Positions 34,441 through 43,401 of a stretch of 64,000 nucleotides of DNA are shown one piece after another; within the stretch, counting starts at the first letter, position 1, and every line of letters begins with the position of its first letter. The translations under genes were made by a program, and so were the position numbers. The stretch lies in contig NZ_CP033932.1 of assembly GCF_003815975.1 (NCBI RefSeq), positions 1,837,001 to 1,901,000 on the forward strand, given 5' to 3'. Origin of the DNA: Chryseobacterium bernardetii. Its GTDB lineage: Bacteria > Bacteroidota > Bacteroidia > Flavobacteriales > Weeksellaceae. Below the pieces are notes generated by a model, which had not been told where the DNA came from, searched no databases, and was given only the letters and a program-made list of their open reading frames with translations.

Positions 34441-34622
34441 AATAGTCTTGTCAATGCTTTTATTGGTCTTTCCCTCATCAGGTAATCAGTTTGATAAGTT
34501 TCACATTCTACATAGTGTATGTTAATACTGTTTTTATCATTAGACTTTTCAGTCCCAAGCTTTTCAATAAATTTAAAGGTAAGAGGTAATTTATTTTTTT
34601 CTTGTTTAAATAGTTTCTTCAT
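34437..34622 (-). CDS. Small protein between gwsG and gwsS, copy 1 (61 aa)
   Basis: It overlaps gwsG by 4 bp and gwsS by 4 bp, so it is certainly translated if they are. It begins MKKLFKQEKNKLPLTFKF and ends MRERPIKALTRLL, with one cysteine (VECETY). The second locus has a 66-aa protein in the same slot (KIKRDRPFRLAHTN). The only clear shared features are size, slot and an R-x-R-P motif. It might present the precursor to the maturases or be a small subunit. No family is recognised. Confidence 0.7.
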   Translation of the reverse strand: MKKLFKQEKNKLPLTFKFIEKLGTEKSNDKNSINIHYVECETYQTDYLMRERPIKALTRLL

Positions 34623-35521
34623 AAATATTGTGCTATTTCTTTCTCTAATGAGTAGTTGCAGATATCTGAAAGTCCTATGAACTGACCTGTAGGATTCACT
34701 TCCAAAAAGTAGAAAATGTCTCCATTTTTTATAAAATCTATTGAACCACAGCTTAAGCCTAGCGATCGCATGAGCTGATGCGTTTTTTCTTCAATATCTT
34801 CAGGAAGCTGATAGGATACCTTCCTGTTGGGATTTTTATAATTATATTTTCTGAAATCGGTTTTAGTTTGTTCATCATTTTGAGAAATAATTGCAGTAGA
34901 CCACATTTTACCATCCAAATAAAAACTCCTGATCTCAAAATCCTTTTCAATTTTTTCCTGAAAGAAAGTAATGAAGAACTTTTCCTTTTCTTTTTCCTGT
35001 ACAACCGAAGTGTAAATAATGCCGTTGAAATTTTTATCAACAGAATCCAATATCACATTTTCGGTAATGGGTTTTGTAATTGTTTCATGGATAATAACTT
35101 CATCTGTATTCTCAGCTAAAAAGTATTCCGGAACGTTTAACCCTATTTTTTTTGCCTGTTCCAGAACTAAGAGTTTATTGACGTGATTGTTGCTTTGTTT
35201 GTTAATGCTTTTTTTTGATTCCAAAGTTTTGATCACATAATCTTCAAGCCAATGCTGATGTTCATCCATATGATGGTTGACAGCATTATTTTCATAAGAT
35301 AGACGTTTGAATTTTAAGCCTCCTCTTCTGTACCATGTGCTGGCAATTTCATCCAGAAAAAAACTGTTTCTGTCACTAATCAGGTAAATTCTTTTCTTAT
35401 CGGTTTTAATTTCAAAAAACTCATCTTCATGCACACGAATAAACTTCTTTCCCATTGCCGAAAGATATTTGATGACTTTTGTAGTCGTGGAATCTCCGTT
35501 ATTCGATATGATGAGTATCAT
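34619..35521 (-). CDS. gwsG: ATP-grasp peptide ligase GwsG, copy 1
   Basis: A 300-residue ATP-grasp enzyme of the MvdC/MvdD (graspetide) type. The N-terminal domain begins MILIISNNGDSTTTKVIKYL. The central part has VDKNFNGIIYTSVVQEKEKE and FEIRSFYLDGKMW. The Mg-ATP site is IDFIKNGDIFYFLEVNPTGQF, with the Glu-x-Asn pair. In known graspetides such ligases make ester or amide links between Ser/Thr/Lys and Asp/Glu side chains of the precursor. The likely substrate is the 67-aa peptide at 36442. It overlaps the upstream lipoprotein gene by 23 bp and the 61-aa gene by 4 bp. Confidence 0.9.
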   Translation of the reverse strand: MILIISNNGDSTTTKVIKYLSAMGKKFIRVHEDEFFEIKTDKKRIYLISDRNSFFLDEIASTWYRRGGLKFKRLSYENNAVNHHMDEHQHWLEDYVIKTLESKKSINKQSNNHVNKLLVLEQAKKIGLNVPEYFLAENTDEVIIHETITKPITENVILDSVDKNFNGIIYTSVVQEKEKEKFFITFFQEKIEKDFEIRSFYLDGKMWSTAIISQNDEQTKTDFRKYNYKNPNRKVSYQLPEDIEEKTHQLMRSLGLSCGSIDFIKNGDIFYFLEVNPTGQFIGLSDICNYSLEKEIAQYL

Positions 35522-36371
35522 TCTGCTTCTCTTTTTTAAAATAATCTTTTCTTATTTTGGAGCTGTGTTTCATACTTGGGATTCCCAGGCTCTTACGGTT
35601 GCGATCAGTCTGCGTACTGTCTTGTACCGGAATCATATTAAAGCCGTAGCGTGTGATTTTTTTATGAGATCCTAAGTAAGTATCTTCCATTCTTGCGTAG
35701 TCACGAGGAGAAAAATCTCCCGATTTTACATATTCCAGTAATTTGTCCTTTATAAAAGGATAATCTTTTTTGGACTCAACCATATGAGAGATAAAAGTTG
35801 GCATAGGAAACCATCCAATTTTTTCAGGCGTTGGAAATCCATAATTTTTAAAGGTCCATATTAATAGTTTTGCATTTTTCTCAACGTTTTTTCTGGTCAG
35901 TGCAGTATCAAGGGGCCGTCCTTCCTGATCCCTTATCAGAGCAATCTTGAAAGAGTCAATGAGTTTTTTATCCAGGCCTTGTTTCCATTCTGTTATTTTT
36001 TGTTCTACAGATGGATTATCTATTCCATATTTATTAAAAAGGGGCAGGTATTTTTTATATTCATCACCATAAGGAGCAACCAGAGAAATTAGCTGATAAA
36101 GGCTTTTTTTCCCACCAAAATCTTCATGATATTGATCGGCAAGGGTTATATAAGTTGCATATTCTTCAATACGGTCCTGATTTTTAGGAGTATATTCTTC
36201 AAAGATTTTCCGATACTCTTTTACAGCTAGTTTAGGGTTATTGGCCATTCTGTATATGCTGTCAGCCTCATTTACTTTGTTATAATAAGTAATGTAATTC
36301 TTTTTACAAGATATAAGGGATAATAAAGCAATAAGAAGAAAACCAGATCTTATTAATGATGAAATTTTCAT
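35499..36371 (-). CDS. Lipoprotein of the grasp-with-spasm locus (290 aa)
   Basis: The N-terminus MKISSLIRSGFLLIALLSLI followed by SCKKN is a lipoprotein signal with Cys22. The body is helical, with WKQGLDKKLIDSFKIALIRD and YGFPTPEKIGWFPMPTFISH as landmarks, and the end is very polar (KKEKQNDTHHIE). I recognise no catalytic motif. It sits between the precursor and gwsG and overlaps gwsG. The second locus also has a lipoprotein gene, but after gwsS and unrelated at sight. A role in periplasmic handling, immunity or localisation of the product is an inference from position. Confidence 0.7.
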   Translation of the reverse strand: MKISSLIRSGFLLIALLSLISCKKNYITYYNKVNEADSIYRMANNPKLAVKEYRKIFEEYTPKNQDRIEEYATYITLADQYHEDFGGKKSLYQLISLVAPYGDEYKKYLPLFNKYGIDNPSVEQKITEWKQGLDKKLIDSFKIALIRDQEGRPLDTALTRKNVEKNAKLLIWTFKNYGFPTPEKIGWFPMPTFISHMVESKKDYPFIKDKLLEYVKSGDFSPRDYARMEDTYLGSHKKITRYGFNMIPVQDSTQTDRNRKSLGIPSMKHSSKIRKDYFKKEKQNDTHHIE

Positions 36372-36399
36372 AAATGATATAATTTAATAATATGGTGAA

Positions 36400-36427
36400 A
36401 AAAAGGAGGGATTTAACCCTCCCTTTT
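36400..36427 (-). terminator. Hairpin between precursor and maturation genes (minus strand)
   Basis: On the minus strand the arms GGGAGGG / CCCTCC (6 bp plus an A/U extension across a one-base bulge) are followed by TTTTTTTCACC. It lies just after the precursor stop, where a partial terminator would keep precursor mRNA in excess over enzyme mRNA. The second locus has a hairpin at the equivalent place. Confidence 0.7.
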
Positions 36428-36441
36428 TCTTTATTCACATA

Positions 36442-36645
36442 CTAGCAAACTTCTAGTCTACCAATATACTCACCTCCATTAGATGTATAGTGGTCAGCTT
36501 CATAGCATCCTGGTGTTGTAACTGCAGCACTAGATTCAATAGCATAAGACTTTAGGCTACCATTTACTGATTTTAAATCGTCTCTTTTTAGTTTTTTGTT
36601 TTCCAAAGAAGAAAAACCTTTCTTCATTCCTGTTAACTTTTTCAT
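36442..36645 (-). CDS. Grasp-with-spasm precursor peptide, copy 1 (67 aa)
   Basis: A 67-residue peptide with a basic leader (MKKLTGMKKGFSSLENKK, then LKRDDLKSVNGS). Leu24, Val27 and the small pair G29-S30 fit a GG-like cleavage site. The predicted core from residue 31 contains many possible crosslinking residues: S38, S39, T43, T44, T54 and S55, with E49, D51, E59 and E65, plus C47 and a C-terminal C67. It is encoded directly before the lipoprotein-gwsG-gwsS unit. The linkage pattern cannot be predicted from the sequence. Confidence 0.85.
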   Translation of the reverse strand: MKKLTGMKKGFSSLENKKLKRDDLKSVNGSLKSYAIESSAAVTTPGCYEADHYTSNGGEYIGRLEVC

Positions 36646-36897
36646 TGTTAAAATTTTTTTTTTAATTAATATTTGTTTGCCATATATCCCTGGCTGGGAG
36701 AAGGTACTGATCAGTCCTTATATTTATATTTTGTACTGTACACATACAAAAAATAAATTTTGTGTTTTTACCTGTAGCAAACATACACAAGTGCTAATCA
36801 TAAAAAAAGTCTTGAGGTTTTAGATTTATAAATTTACTACATGAATTTATAAAAATAAATGGATTAACTATTTGTAAAACAATTTTTTGTGGTTATT
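36646..36897. other. Promoter region of the precursor (about 250 bp)
   Basis: Very AT-rich DNA between the regulator and the precursor, both on the minus strand. It must carry the precursor promoter and perhaps a binding site for the TPR-AraC regulator. I see no convincing inverted repeat or extra small gene. Confidence 0.4.
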
Positions 36898-38637
36898 TTA
36901 AAAATCGCTTAAATTATCAATTTCTTTGATGTACATTGAGAGTGTAGTACCGGTTTTCTTCTTAAAAGCTAAAGAAAATGCTTGTTCATTATTATATCCT
37001 AGCTCTTCTGCAATAACAGATAACTTATAGGAACGGAATTTTTTATCTTTTACCAATCTATTTAAGGCAAAATCAATTCGAAGATCGTTAAGGTATGCTG
37101 CAAAGTTTTTTCCTTTATGAGTATTGATTATTTCTGATAAATAAGCAGTATTTGTTTTTATATTTTTTGCTAGGCTGGCTAATGTGATACCTTTTTTTAA
37201 GAAAAGTTCCTTGGATTCAAATATTCTCAACTCTTGTAAAATAAATTGAGTAACTTCTTCAGATATGGTTTTAGAGGTTTTATCATTTTGCTCTTCCTGT
37301 TCAGGAATTGCTTTCGGAGCTATTTCAATATCGTTAGCCTTATTTTTTTCCTCTGCATTTTTTTCTTCAATATTTCTCTTTTCAACCAGACTAATTAAAT
37401 CCTGTGCAATTTTTCTTTGTTCCTTTTCTGTTTTTTTGGATCTATAGTATAAATATATAATGAATAAGAGTATTAATAAAAGTATGCCTAGAGAAATGTA
37501 GAGTACCTTTTTTCTAAATTTTAATTCCTCAATGATATTTTCTTTTTCCTGTAAAAGATTGGGAGTGTCATATTTTCTAGGTATTTCTGTAGAAAGATAT
37601 TTAAACTGTTCATCTAATTTTTGATCTACTTTTAAAAAGCGTTCAATATAATAAAGCTGTTTTTCTTTATTGTTGTTTTCCTTGTAATAATCAATAAGAA
37701 AAGTATATACATCTCTTAATTCGGGAAATGTATAACTGCTTTTTGCAATAATGGAATCCATTTTTGCGTAATTCTTTACTGCTTTTTCCTTATCTTTTAA
37801 CCCTTCATAAGATTTGCCAATATTTAATAGAGTATAGGTCACATTGTGGTCTGGAATACCTGAAAAATATTGATAAGCAGTTAAAAAATTTTTAAGTGCA
37901 ACATCATACTTTTTCTGCTTTAAATAATATGCACCTAAGTAATAAATATACTGATTATGAACATATTTATTTTCGGAAACCAAAGGGGTTTTTAACCCCT
38001 CATTGATCAGGATATTAGCAGAGTCCAATTTATTAAGTTCAATGTAACAATATATCAGGCTTATACGCATTTGGTTATGTTGAGATTCATCTGTAATATC
38101 ATCTCCATTATATAAATAATATCTGAATGTTTTGGCAGCATCAGCATTTTTGCCCATATAGCTATTCAAATAGGCAATATTCATATTTGCATATGCGATT
38201 TGTTTCTTGTCTTTTTGAGCTTTTGAGTGTTGTAAACCTAAAATGTAATTATCTAAGGCGTATTTTAAATTATCGTGTTTATAATAAAGATTACCCTTCA
38301 TTAAGTAAGTCTGAGAGGGATAAATTGTTCCTTTTAAGTTTTTTGTAATTGTTGCAGCGCTATCAAGATATTTTATAGCATTTGAAAAATTTTCATTGAA
38401 ATGAATAAGAACATATGCGTCTGCTATTTGAACGGTATTCTGTTCTTTTTTAGCTTTTTGAAGATAATATTGAGCTATAACCTTTGACTGTTCAATCTTT
38501 ATATTCTCATAATAGGTATAAAATTTATTTTTTAATTCTTTATAGCTATATGTTTTTAAGCTATCACTTATTTTATTCTGTGTATAAAGTAAGTTGCTGA
38601 AAAAAATAAATAAAAAAAAGGCTTTAACTCTCATCAT
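36898..38637 (-). CDS. Transmembrane TPR-AraC regulator (579 aa)
   Basis: A signal-like N-terminus (MMRVKAFFLFIFFSNLLYTQ) is followed by tetratricopeptide-like helical repeats (about residues 50-350, with YHKDNLKYALDNYILGLQHS-type units). One membrane span (about 378-398, VLYISLGILLLILLFIIYLY) and a cytosolic AraC-type double helix-turn-helix domain come at the end (about 480-575; RIDFALNRLV, ELGYNNEQAFSLAFKKKTG). This design places a peptide-binding type of repeat outside the inner membrane and DNA binding inside. It is upstream of the precursor on the same strand and is the best candidate for locus regulation. Confidence 0.85.
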   Translation of the reverse strand: MMRVKAFFLFIFFSNLLYTQNKISDSLKTYSYKELKNKFYTYYENIKIEQSKVIAQYYLQKAKKEQNTVQIADAYVLIHFNENFSNAIKYLDSAATITKNLKGTIYPSQTYLMKGNLYYKHDNLKYALDNYILGLQHSKAQKDKKQIAYANMNIAYLNSYMGKNADAAKTFRYYLYNGDDITDESQHNQMRISLIYCYIELNKLDSANILINEGLKTPLVSENKYVHNQYIYYLGAYYLKQKKYDVALKNFLTAYQYFSGIPDHNVTYTLLNIGKSYEGLKDKEKAVKNYAKMDSIIAKSSYTFPELRDVYTFLIDYYKENNNKEKQLYYIERFLKVDQKLDEQFKYLSTEIPRKYDTPNLLQEKENIIEELKFRKKVLYISLGILLLILLFIIYLYYRSKKTEKEQRKIAQDLISLVEKRNIEEKNAEEKNKANDIEIAPKAIPEQEEQNDKTSKTISEEVTQFILQELRIFESKELFLKKGITLASLAKNIKTNTAYLSEIINTHKGKNFAAYLNDLRIDFALNRLVKDKKFRSYKLSVIAEELGYNNEQAFSLAFKKKTGTTLSMYIKEIDNLSDF

Positions 38638-38840
38638 CTTTTAAATACATCACAAATTTACATTTTTTAATTCAAAAAAATATATGATAGTAAAAAAGCA
38701 ATTTTAAGTTTAATTTATTGATTTATAATGTTTTAAGTGTATTTTTTTGTTCTACCAATTTATAAATCTATAGTTTAAGGCTTAATGTAATATGAAAAAT
38801 ATTACTTTCTTTGTAGGGTAAATTCATAATATAAACTAAC
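38638..38840. other. Divergent promoter region between the two RiPP blocks
   Basis: About 200 bp of AT-rich DNA between the minus-strand regulator and the plus-strand 57-aa precursor. ATTACTTTCTTTGTAGGG near 38800 is the nearest match to a -7 region. No gene is seen. Confidence 0.4.
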
Positions 38841-39014
38841 ATGAAAAAGAAAAAAATTGAAGAAAAGAAGTTATCTTTAAAAAAGATGCAAATCATGAAA
38901 GTAAATCAAATGAGAATCATTCGTGGAGCAGGAGGTGAAGCAGCTCAATTTGGTTTTAATGATGGGAATGATGATCCTATTCCTACACCTTTACAAACTG
39001 CGAGTGGTAAATAA
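38841..39014 (+). CDS. Cysteine-free lanthipeptide-type precursor (57 aa)
   Basis: The leader MKKKKIEEKKLSLKKMQIMK ends in VNQMRIIRGA, with M24 at -7, I27 at -4 and the pair G29-A30. KLSLKKM resembles the leader box of Bacteroidota class I lanthipeptides (inference). The predicted core GGEAAQFGFNDGNDDPIPTP and LQTASGK contains T49, T53 and S55 as dehydration sites but no cysteine, so thioether rings cannot form within it. Two prolines (P48, P50) flank T49. The gene is followed after 10 bp by a prolyl oligopeptidase and then by the split dehydratase. It was too short for an ordinary gene caller. Confidence 0.8.
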   Translation: MKKKKIEEKKLSLKKMQIMKVNQMRIIRGAGGEAAQFGFNDGNDDPIPTPLQTASGK

Positions 39015-39024
39015 TTCCTAAAGA

Positions 39025-41202
39025 ATGAGAATAAGAATATTTGTTATTATCTGTTCATTATCTGTTTATATTAACGCTCAAAAAACAAATTTAGCTCCAT
39101 CCAAACCTGTTACTGATAAGTATTTTGAAACTAATATTGTTGATGAATATAGAAATTTAGAAAATGTAGATGATCCTCAGACTCTGAATTGGATGAGGTC
39201 TCAAACAGCTTATACAAAATCTGTTCTTGAGCTGATTCCTAAAAAGGATTATTATTTACAGAAAAGACTGGAGATTGATAAAAGACAGGGTAATTCTATA
39301 TCTCATTTAAAGATATCAGCTAATAATAAATATTTTTATTTAAAGAAAAAAGGTGATGAGAAAGTAGATAAATTGTATTATCGAAACGGATTTTCGGGAA
39401 AAGAAGAACTACTTTATGATCCCGTTCATTACAAAAGTTCTGAACCCCATCACAATTTTGTTATCAATTATATAAGTCCAAGCTGGGATGGTAGTAAGAT
39501 TGCTATTTCCATGTCTGAAAAAGGAAATGAAATAGCAGATGTAATTATTATGGATGTTAAAACAAAATACATTCATCCTGAGATTATTACTAACGGAGCG
39601 CCAGCTACTTTCGACGGAATAAGATGGACTGATGATAATACTGGTTTTTTCTATGTAGCATTTTCGGTGACTGATCCCAAATCCAAGGATTTTTACAGAA
39701 ATACACGTACCGTTCACTATAGAATAGGTACAGATCCTAATACCATCCGTGAAGTTTTTTCAGCTAAAAATAATCCCGAGTTAAATATAACTAGCGATCA
39801 ATTTCCAATGATTTTAAATTTTGATCTGGAGCAGGATTATTATATAGGAATGGTAGTAGATTATCAAACTTATAGAAAAACTTATATCATCAGGAAAAAG
39901 GATTTATTAGAAGGGAAAAATAATTGGAAACCACTTTCTGACCCAAGTGATAAGGCAAAAAATTTAGATATAATAAAAGATCAGATTATTTTTCAGTCAA
40001 GCTATAATTCCCCTTTTGTTAAACTTTGTAAAACCAGTATTAAAAATCCTGATTTTAAAAATGGAGAAGTTTTAGTCCCTGAAAAAAAAGACGAAATCAT
40101 TAAAAGCTATCGGATTACTAAAGATGGTATTTATTATACAACAACAAAGAATGGGGTAGAAGCTAAATTATATTTATATAATGAAGGAAAAGATAATCCG
40201 ATTCAACTTCCTTTTCCTTCAGGAAATATTGAGTTAGAAATTAATGATGAAAAATCTTCTGATGTATGGATTACATGCTCAGGCTGGGCAAATGATGAAC
40301 AACGTTTTAAATATAATTTAAAAACAAATACTTTCAGACCGGAAAATCTTGCTCCTATTGCAGAATATCCAGAATTTAAAAATATTGTAGTTAAAGAAAT
40401 TACAGTAAAAGCCAGGGATGGTGAAGAAGTTCCTGTTTCCTTAATCTATAATAAAGATATTATTAAGAATGGGCAAAATCCATTGTTAATTGACAGCTAT
40501 GGATCTTATGGATTGTCCAGTACTCCTTTTTTTGCTAAAACTTATTTATTGTGGGTCAATCAAGGAGGGATGGTTGCCATCGCTCATGTAAGAGGTGGTG
40601 GTGAAAAGGGCGATCAATGGAGATTAGCGGGCTTTAAAGCAACAAAGCCTAATACATGGAGAGATTTAATTGATTGCACAGAATATTTAATTAATGAAAA
40701 ATATACTTCAAAAGAAAAAGTAGCTATCTGGGGTGCAAGCGCAGGAGGAATTACTGTTGGGCGGGCAATGACCGAAAGACCAGACCTTTTTAAAGTTGTG
40801 ATTGCAGAAGTAGGAGCAATGAATATACTTAGGGATGAAGCTACAGTTAACAGTCAGCCAAAAGAATTTGGATCAGCAAAAGATCCTGAAGAATTTAAAG
40901 GATTGCTGGAAATGGATGCTTACCAACATATCAAAAAAGGAGTACAATATCCTGCAACATTCATAACCGGAGGAATGAACGATCAGCGGGTAACTCCCTG
41001 GATGCCTACAAAATTTGCCGCTAAATTAATAGCAGATAGCGCTTCAGACAATCCTGTTTTATTGAAGATAGATTTTGATGGCGGGCATGCAGCTAATGTA
41101 CCTATTGCACAGCGATATGCTAACATAGGAGACATGTTTGAATTTGCATTATGGCAATTAGGGCATCCCGACTATCAGCCAAAAGAAGAAATTAAAAAAT
41201 AG
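39025..41202 (+). CDS. Prolyl oligopeptidase family protease with signal peptide
   Basis: 725 residues. Signal peptide MRIRIFVIICSLSVYINAQ, an N-terminal beta-propeller (about 60-420), and a C-terminal alpha/beta-hydrolase with S572 in WGASAGG, D653 in GGMNDQRVTP and H688 in DGGHAANVP, the S9A triad in the right order. Such enzymes cut after proline in short peptides. Prolyl oligopeptidases act as leader peptidases in some class III lanthipeptide systems; here the signal peptide puts it outside the cytoplasm, so it would act after export. It ends directly against the dehydratase start (TAGATG). Confidence 0.9.
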   Translation: MRIRIFVIICSLSVYINAQKTNLAPSKPVTDKYFETNIVDEYRNLENVDDPQTLNWMRSQTAYTKSVLELIPKKDYYLQKRLEIDKRQGNSISHLKISANNKYFYLKKKGDEKVDKLYYRNGFSGKEELLYDPVHYKSSEPHHNFVINYISPSWDGSKIAISMSEKGNEIADVIIMDVKTKYIHPEIITNGAPATFDGIRWTDDNTGFFYVAFSVTDPKSKDFYRNTRTVHYRIGTDPNTIREVFSAKNNPELNITSDQFPMILNFDLEQDYYIGMVVDYQTYRKTYIIRKKDLLEGKNNWKPLSDPSDKAKNLDIIKDQIIFQSSYNSPFVKLCKTSIKNPDFKNGEVLVPEKKDEIIKSYRITKDGIYYTTTKNGVEAKLYLYNEGKDNPIQLPFPSGNIELEINDEKSSDVWITCSGWANDEQRFKYNLKTNTFRPENLAPIAEYPEFKNIVVKEITVKARDGEEVPVSLIYNKDIIKNGQNPLLIDSYGSYGLSSTPFFAKTYLLWVNQGGMVAIAHVRGGGEKGDQWRLAGFKATKPNTWRDLIDCTEYLINEKYTSKEKVAIWGASAGGITVGRAMTERPDLFKVVIAEVGAMNILRDEATVNSQPKEFGSAKDPEEFKGLLEMDAYQHIKKGVQYPATFITGGMNDQRVTPWMPTKFAAKLIADSASDNPVLLKIDFDGGHAANVPIAQRYANIGDMFEFALWQLGHPDYQPKEEIKK

Positions 41203-43401
41203 ATGTCTCGTTTTCCCTATCAATTTTTCGAAGAATATATTGTACGTACCCCTTTATTTTCATGTAAAAAATTTCTTGGGGTATATAAGGCTGGAATTTC
41301 AGATGAAGAATTAAAAAGTAAATTTGCTGATCATCCGGTTTTTCTGGAAGCACTTTACTTGGCTTCTCCTTTTTTGCATGATGAAATTATAAAATGGTTG
41401 AGTGCAGAAAAGCAACTTTCACAAAAAGAACACCAAAAATTAAAACATACCTTATTAAAATATTATAGCCGGATGAGTACCCGTTGTACACCATTCGGCT
41501 TATTTTCTGGAGTTGGTTTAGGAGAATTTCATAAAAACTGTGAGGGGAGAGAGTATGAAGATAATTTATATAAAGATTATTTAGTTCGGGATACGAAGCT
41601 AGATATGTATTTTCTTGTGTCATTGGCTCAGCATTTTGTAAAAAAGAAGGAAATAAGAAATAAGCTTTTGTTTTTTCCTAATAATACTATTTATAAAGTA
41701 GGTACCAAAATCCGCTATATAGAATATCAATATATAGGGGGGAAAAGAGATTATATCATCTCCTCGGCTCCTCTTTCTGAAGAGTTACAACATGTATTGA
41801 AGTTTTCAAAACAAGGAAAGACCATACAGGAACTTGCAGAGATGCTGATCACAGAAGAAATAACCCAAGAAGAAGCTTTAGAATTTATAGAAGAGCTGAT
41901 CGATAATCAGGTTCTTACCAGCGAAATTGAACCTAATGTTTCAGGAGGTGATTTTTTAGATATTCTGATTTCTGTTTTACAAAGGATTCAGGTAAATGAA
42001 GCCAATATTTTAATTTCTATAAAAAACAAACTTTATGAAGTAGATCAAAATATTGGTAACTCGATTTCAGTTTATGCAGAAATTGAAAAACTCATTGCAT
42101 TTTTTGAAATAGAATATGAGCGGAAATATCTATTTCAAACGGATCTATATCATAAAGGTAAAGCCACCTTATCATCCTATTGGAAAAAAGAGCTCAAAAC
42201 AGCCTTTAGCTTTTTAAATAAAATAACCTTAGCTCAAAAAAATACCCGTTTAGAAAAATTTAAAAAAGCTTTTAATAGAAGATTTGAAGAAGAAGAAATA
42301 GGTTTACAATATGTTCTTGACTCTGAAATTGGTATTGATTATAAACAAAACTCCTCATTAAAAGGAATTCATCCTTATTTGGATAGCTTAATACTTCCAT
42401 CTTCTGAAAAATATCAAAGTATGAATATTGAACTTAATTCGGTTCAAAAGATTCTTAATGAAAAATTACAGGAAGCTTTATTGGAAAATTTATACAAGAT
42501 TGAATTGTCGGATGGTGATTTTGGGGTAGAGGAAAACTGGGATGACATGCCCGATACAATCTCTTTTCTGACAGAGATTGTATCAGATAATAATGAGGAA
42601 AAATTATTCTTAAATGGGAGTACAACAAACAGTGCAGCAACATTATTAGGAAGATTCTGTTCTGAAAAGTCTGAAGTACATAAGCTGACAAAAATGATTG
42701 CGGATAAAGAAAAATCTCTCAACCCTGAATATATTTTAGCAGAAGTCATTCATTTGCCTGAAGCAAGAATAGGGAATGTGATTAGAAGGCCTACAATAAG
42801 AAATTATGAAATTCCTTATATGGCGCAATCTGTTTTGCCGGAAGAAAATCAAATTACCTTAGATGATCTTTATATTTCATTGCAAAATAATAGATTTGTT
42901 TTAAGATCCAAAAGATTGAATAAAGAGGTAAGGCCATATTTGACAAATGCACATAATTATTTTCATAATACCTTGCCGGTTTATCACTTTCTTTCAGATC
43001 TTTATTCCCATGAAATAAGAAAAAGCTTACATTTTGATTGGGGTGGACTGAAAGATATTTATAAATTTCTGCCAAGAGTAGAGTATAAAAATATCATCCT
43101 GGCCAAAGCTTCCTGGAAGATATCAGATAAAGATATTGCCTTTTTAGAACACTTGATTTTAGATAAAGATCTTTTTTTATCTGAATTAAAAAATTGGAGA
43201 GATAAAAGAAAAATGCCTGTATGGATACAATGGGTAGAGGCAGATAATACTTTAACCTTAAGCCTGGAAAATTATGATATGGCTACACTTTTTATTCAGA
43301 CAGTTAAGAAGAGGAAAACAATCATGGTAGAAGAGTTTTTGTTTCATGAGAATGAGGACTTTAAACATGAATTTGTTTTTCCAATGTATAAATTAAAATG
43401 A
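41203..43401 (+). CDS. Lantibiotic dehydratase, glutamylation-domain protein (LanB N-terminal part)
   Basis: A 732-residue protein beginning MSRFPYQFFEEYIVRTPLFS. The hallmark of the Lant_dehydr_N family is MSTRCTPFGLFSGVGLGEF at about residues 90-108. Later motifs include LFLNGSTTNSAATLLGRFC and FVLRSKRLNKEVRPYLTNAH. In class I systems this domain transfers glutamate from Glu-tRNA to Ser/Thr of the precursor. The elimination domain is missing here and is encoded by the next gene. Such split dehydratases are known from thiopeptides and pinensins. It is not a stand-alone aminoacyl-tRNA ligase of the PEARL type, since the elimination partner is adjacent. Confidence 0.88.
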   Translation: MSRFPYQFFEEYIVRTPLFSCKKFLGVYKAGISDEELKSKFADHPVFLEALYLASPFLHDEIIKWLSAEKQLSQKEHQKLKHTLLKYYSRMSTRCTPFGLFSGVGLGEFHKNCEGREYEDNLYKDYLVRDTKLDMYFLVSLAQHFVKKKEIRNKLLFFPNNTIYKVGTKIRYIEYQYIGGKRDYIISSAPLSEELQHVLKFSKQGKTIQELAEMLITEEITQEEALEFIEELIDNQVLTSEIEPNVSGGDFLDILISVLQRIQVNEANILISIKNKLYEVDQNIGNSISVYAEIEKLIAFFEIEYERKYLFQTDLYHKGKATLSSYWKKELKTAFSFLNKITLAQKNTRLEKFKKAFNRRFEEEEIGLQYVLDSEIGIDYKQNSSLKGIHPYLDSLILPSSEKYQSMNIELNSVQKILNEKLQEALLENLYKIELSDGDFGVEENWDDMPDTISFLTEIVSDNNEEKLFLNGSTTNSAATLLGRFCSEKSEVHKLTKMIADKEKSLNPEYILAEVIHLPEARIGNVIRRPTIRNYEIPYMAQSVLPEENQITLDDLYISLQNNRFVLRSKRLNKEVRPYLTNAHNYFHNTLPVYHFLSDLYSHEIRKSLHFDWGGLKDIYKFLPRVEYKNIILAKASWKISDKDIAFLEHLILDKDLFLSELKNWRDKRKMPVWIQWVEADNTLTLSLENYDMATLFIQTVKKRKTIMVEEFLFHENEDFKHEFVFPMYKLK

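Noticed and set aside
34759..35119. Two shadow frames on opposite strands inside gwsG
   Set aside because: Both are contained in the ATP-grasp gene and are lysine/phenylalanine-rich by-products of its codon use.
38841..39014. Cleavage after the later Gly31-Gly32 pair of the 57-aa precursor
   Set aside because: Arginines would then occupy positions -4 and -7; the earlier G29-A30 site has hydrophobic residues there, as C39 enzymes need.
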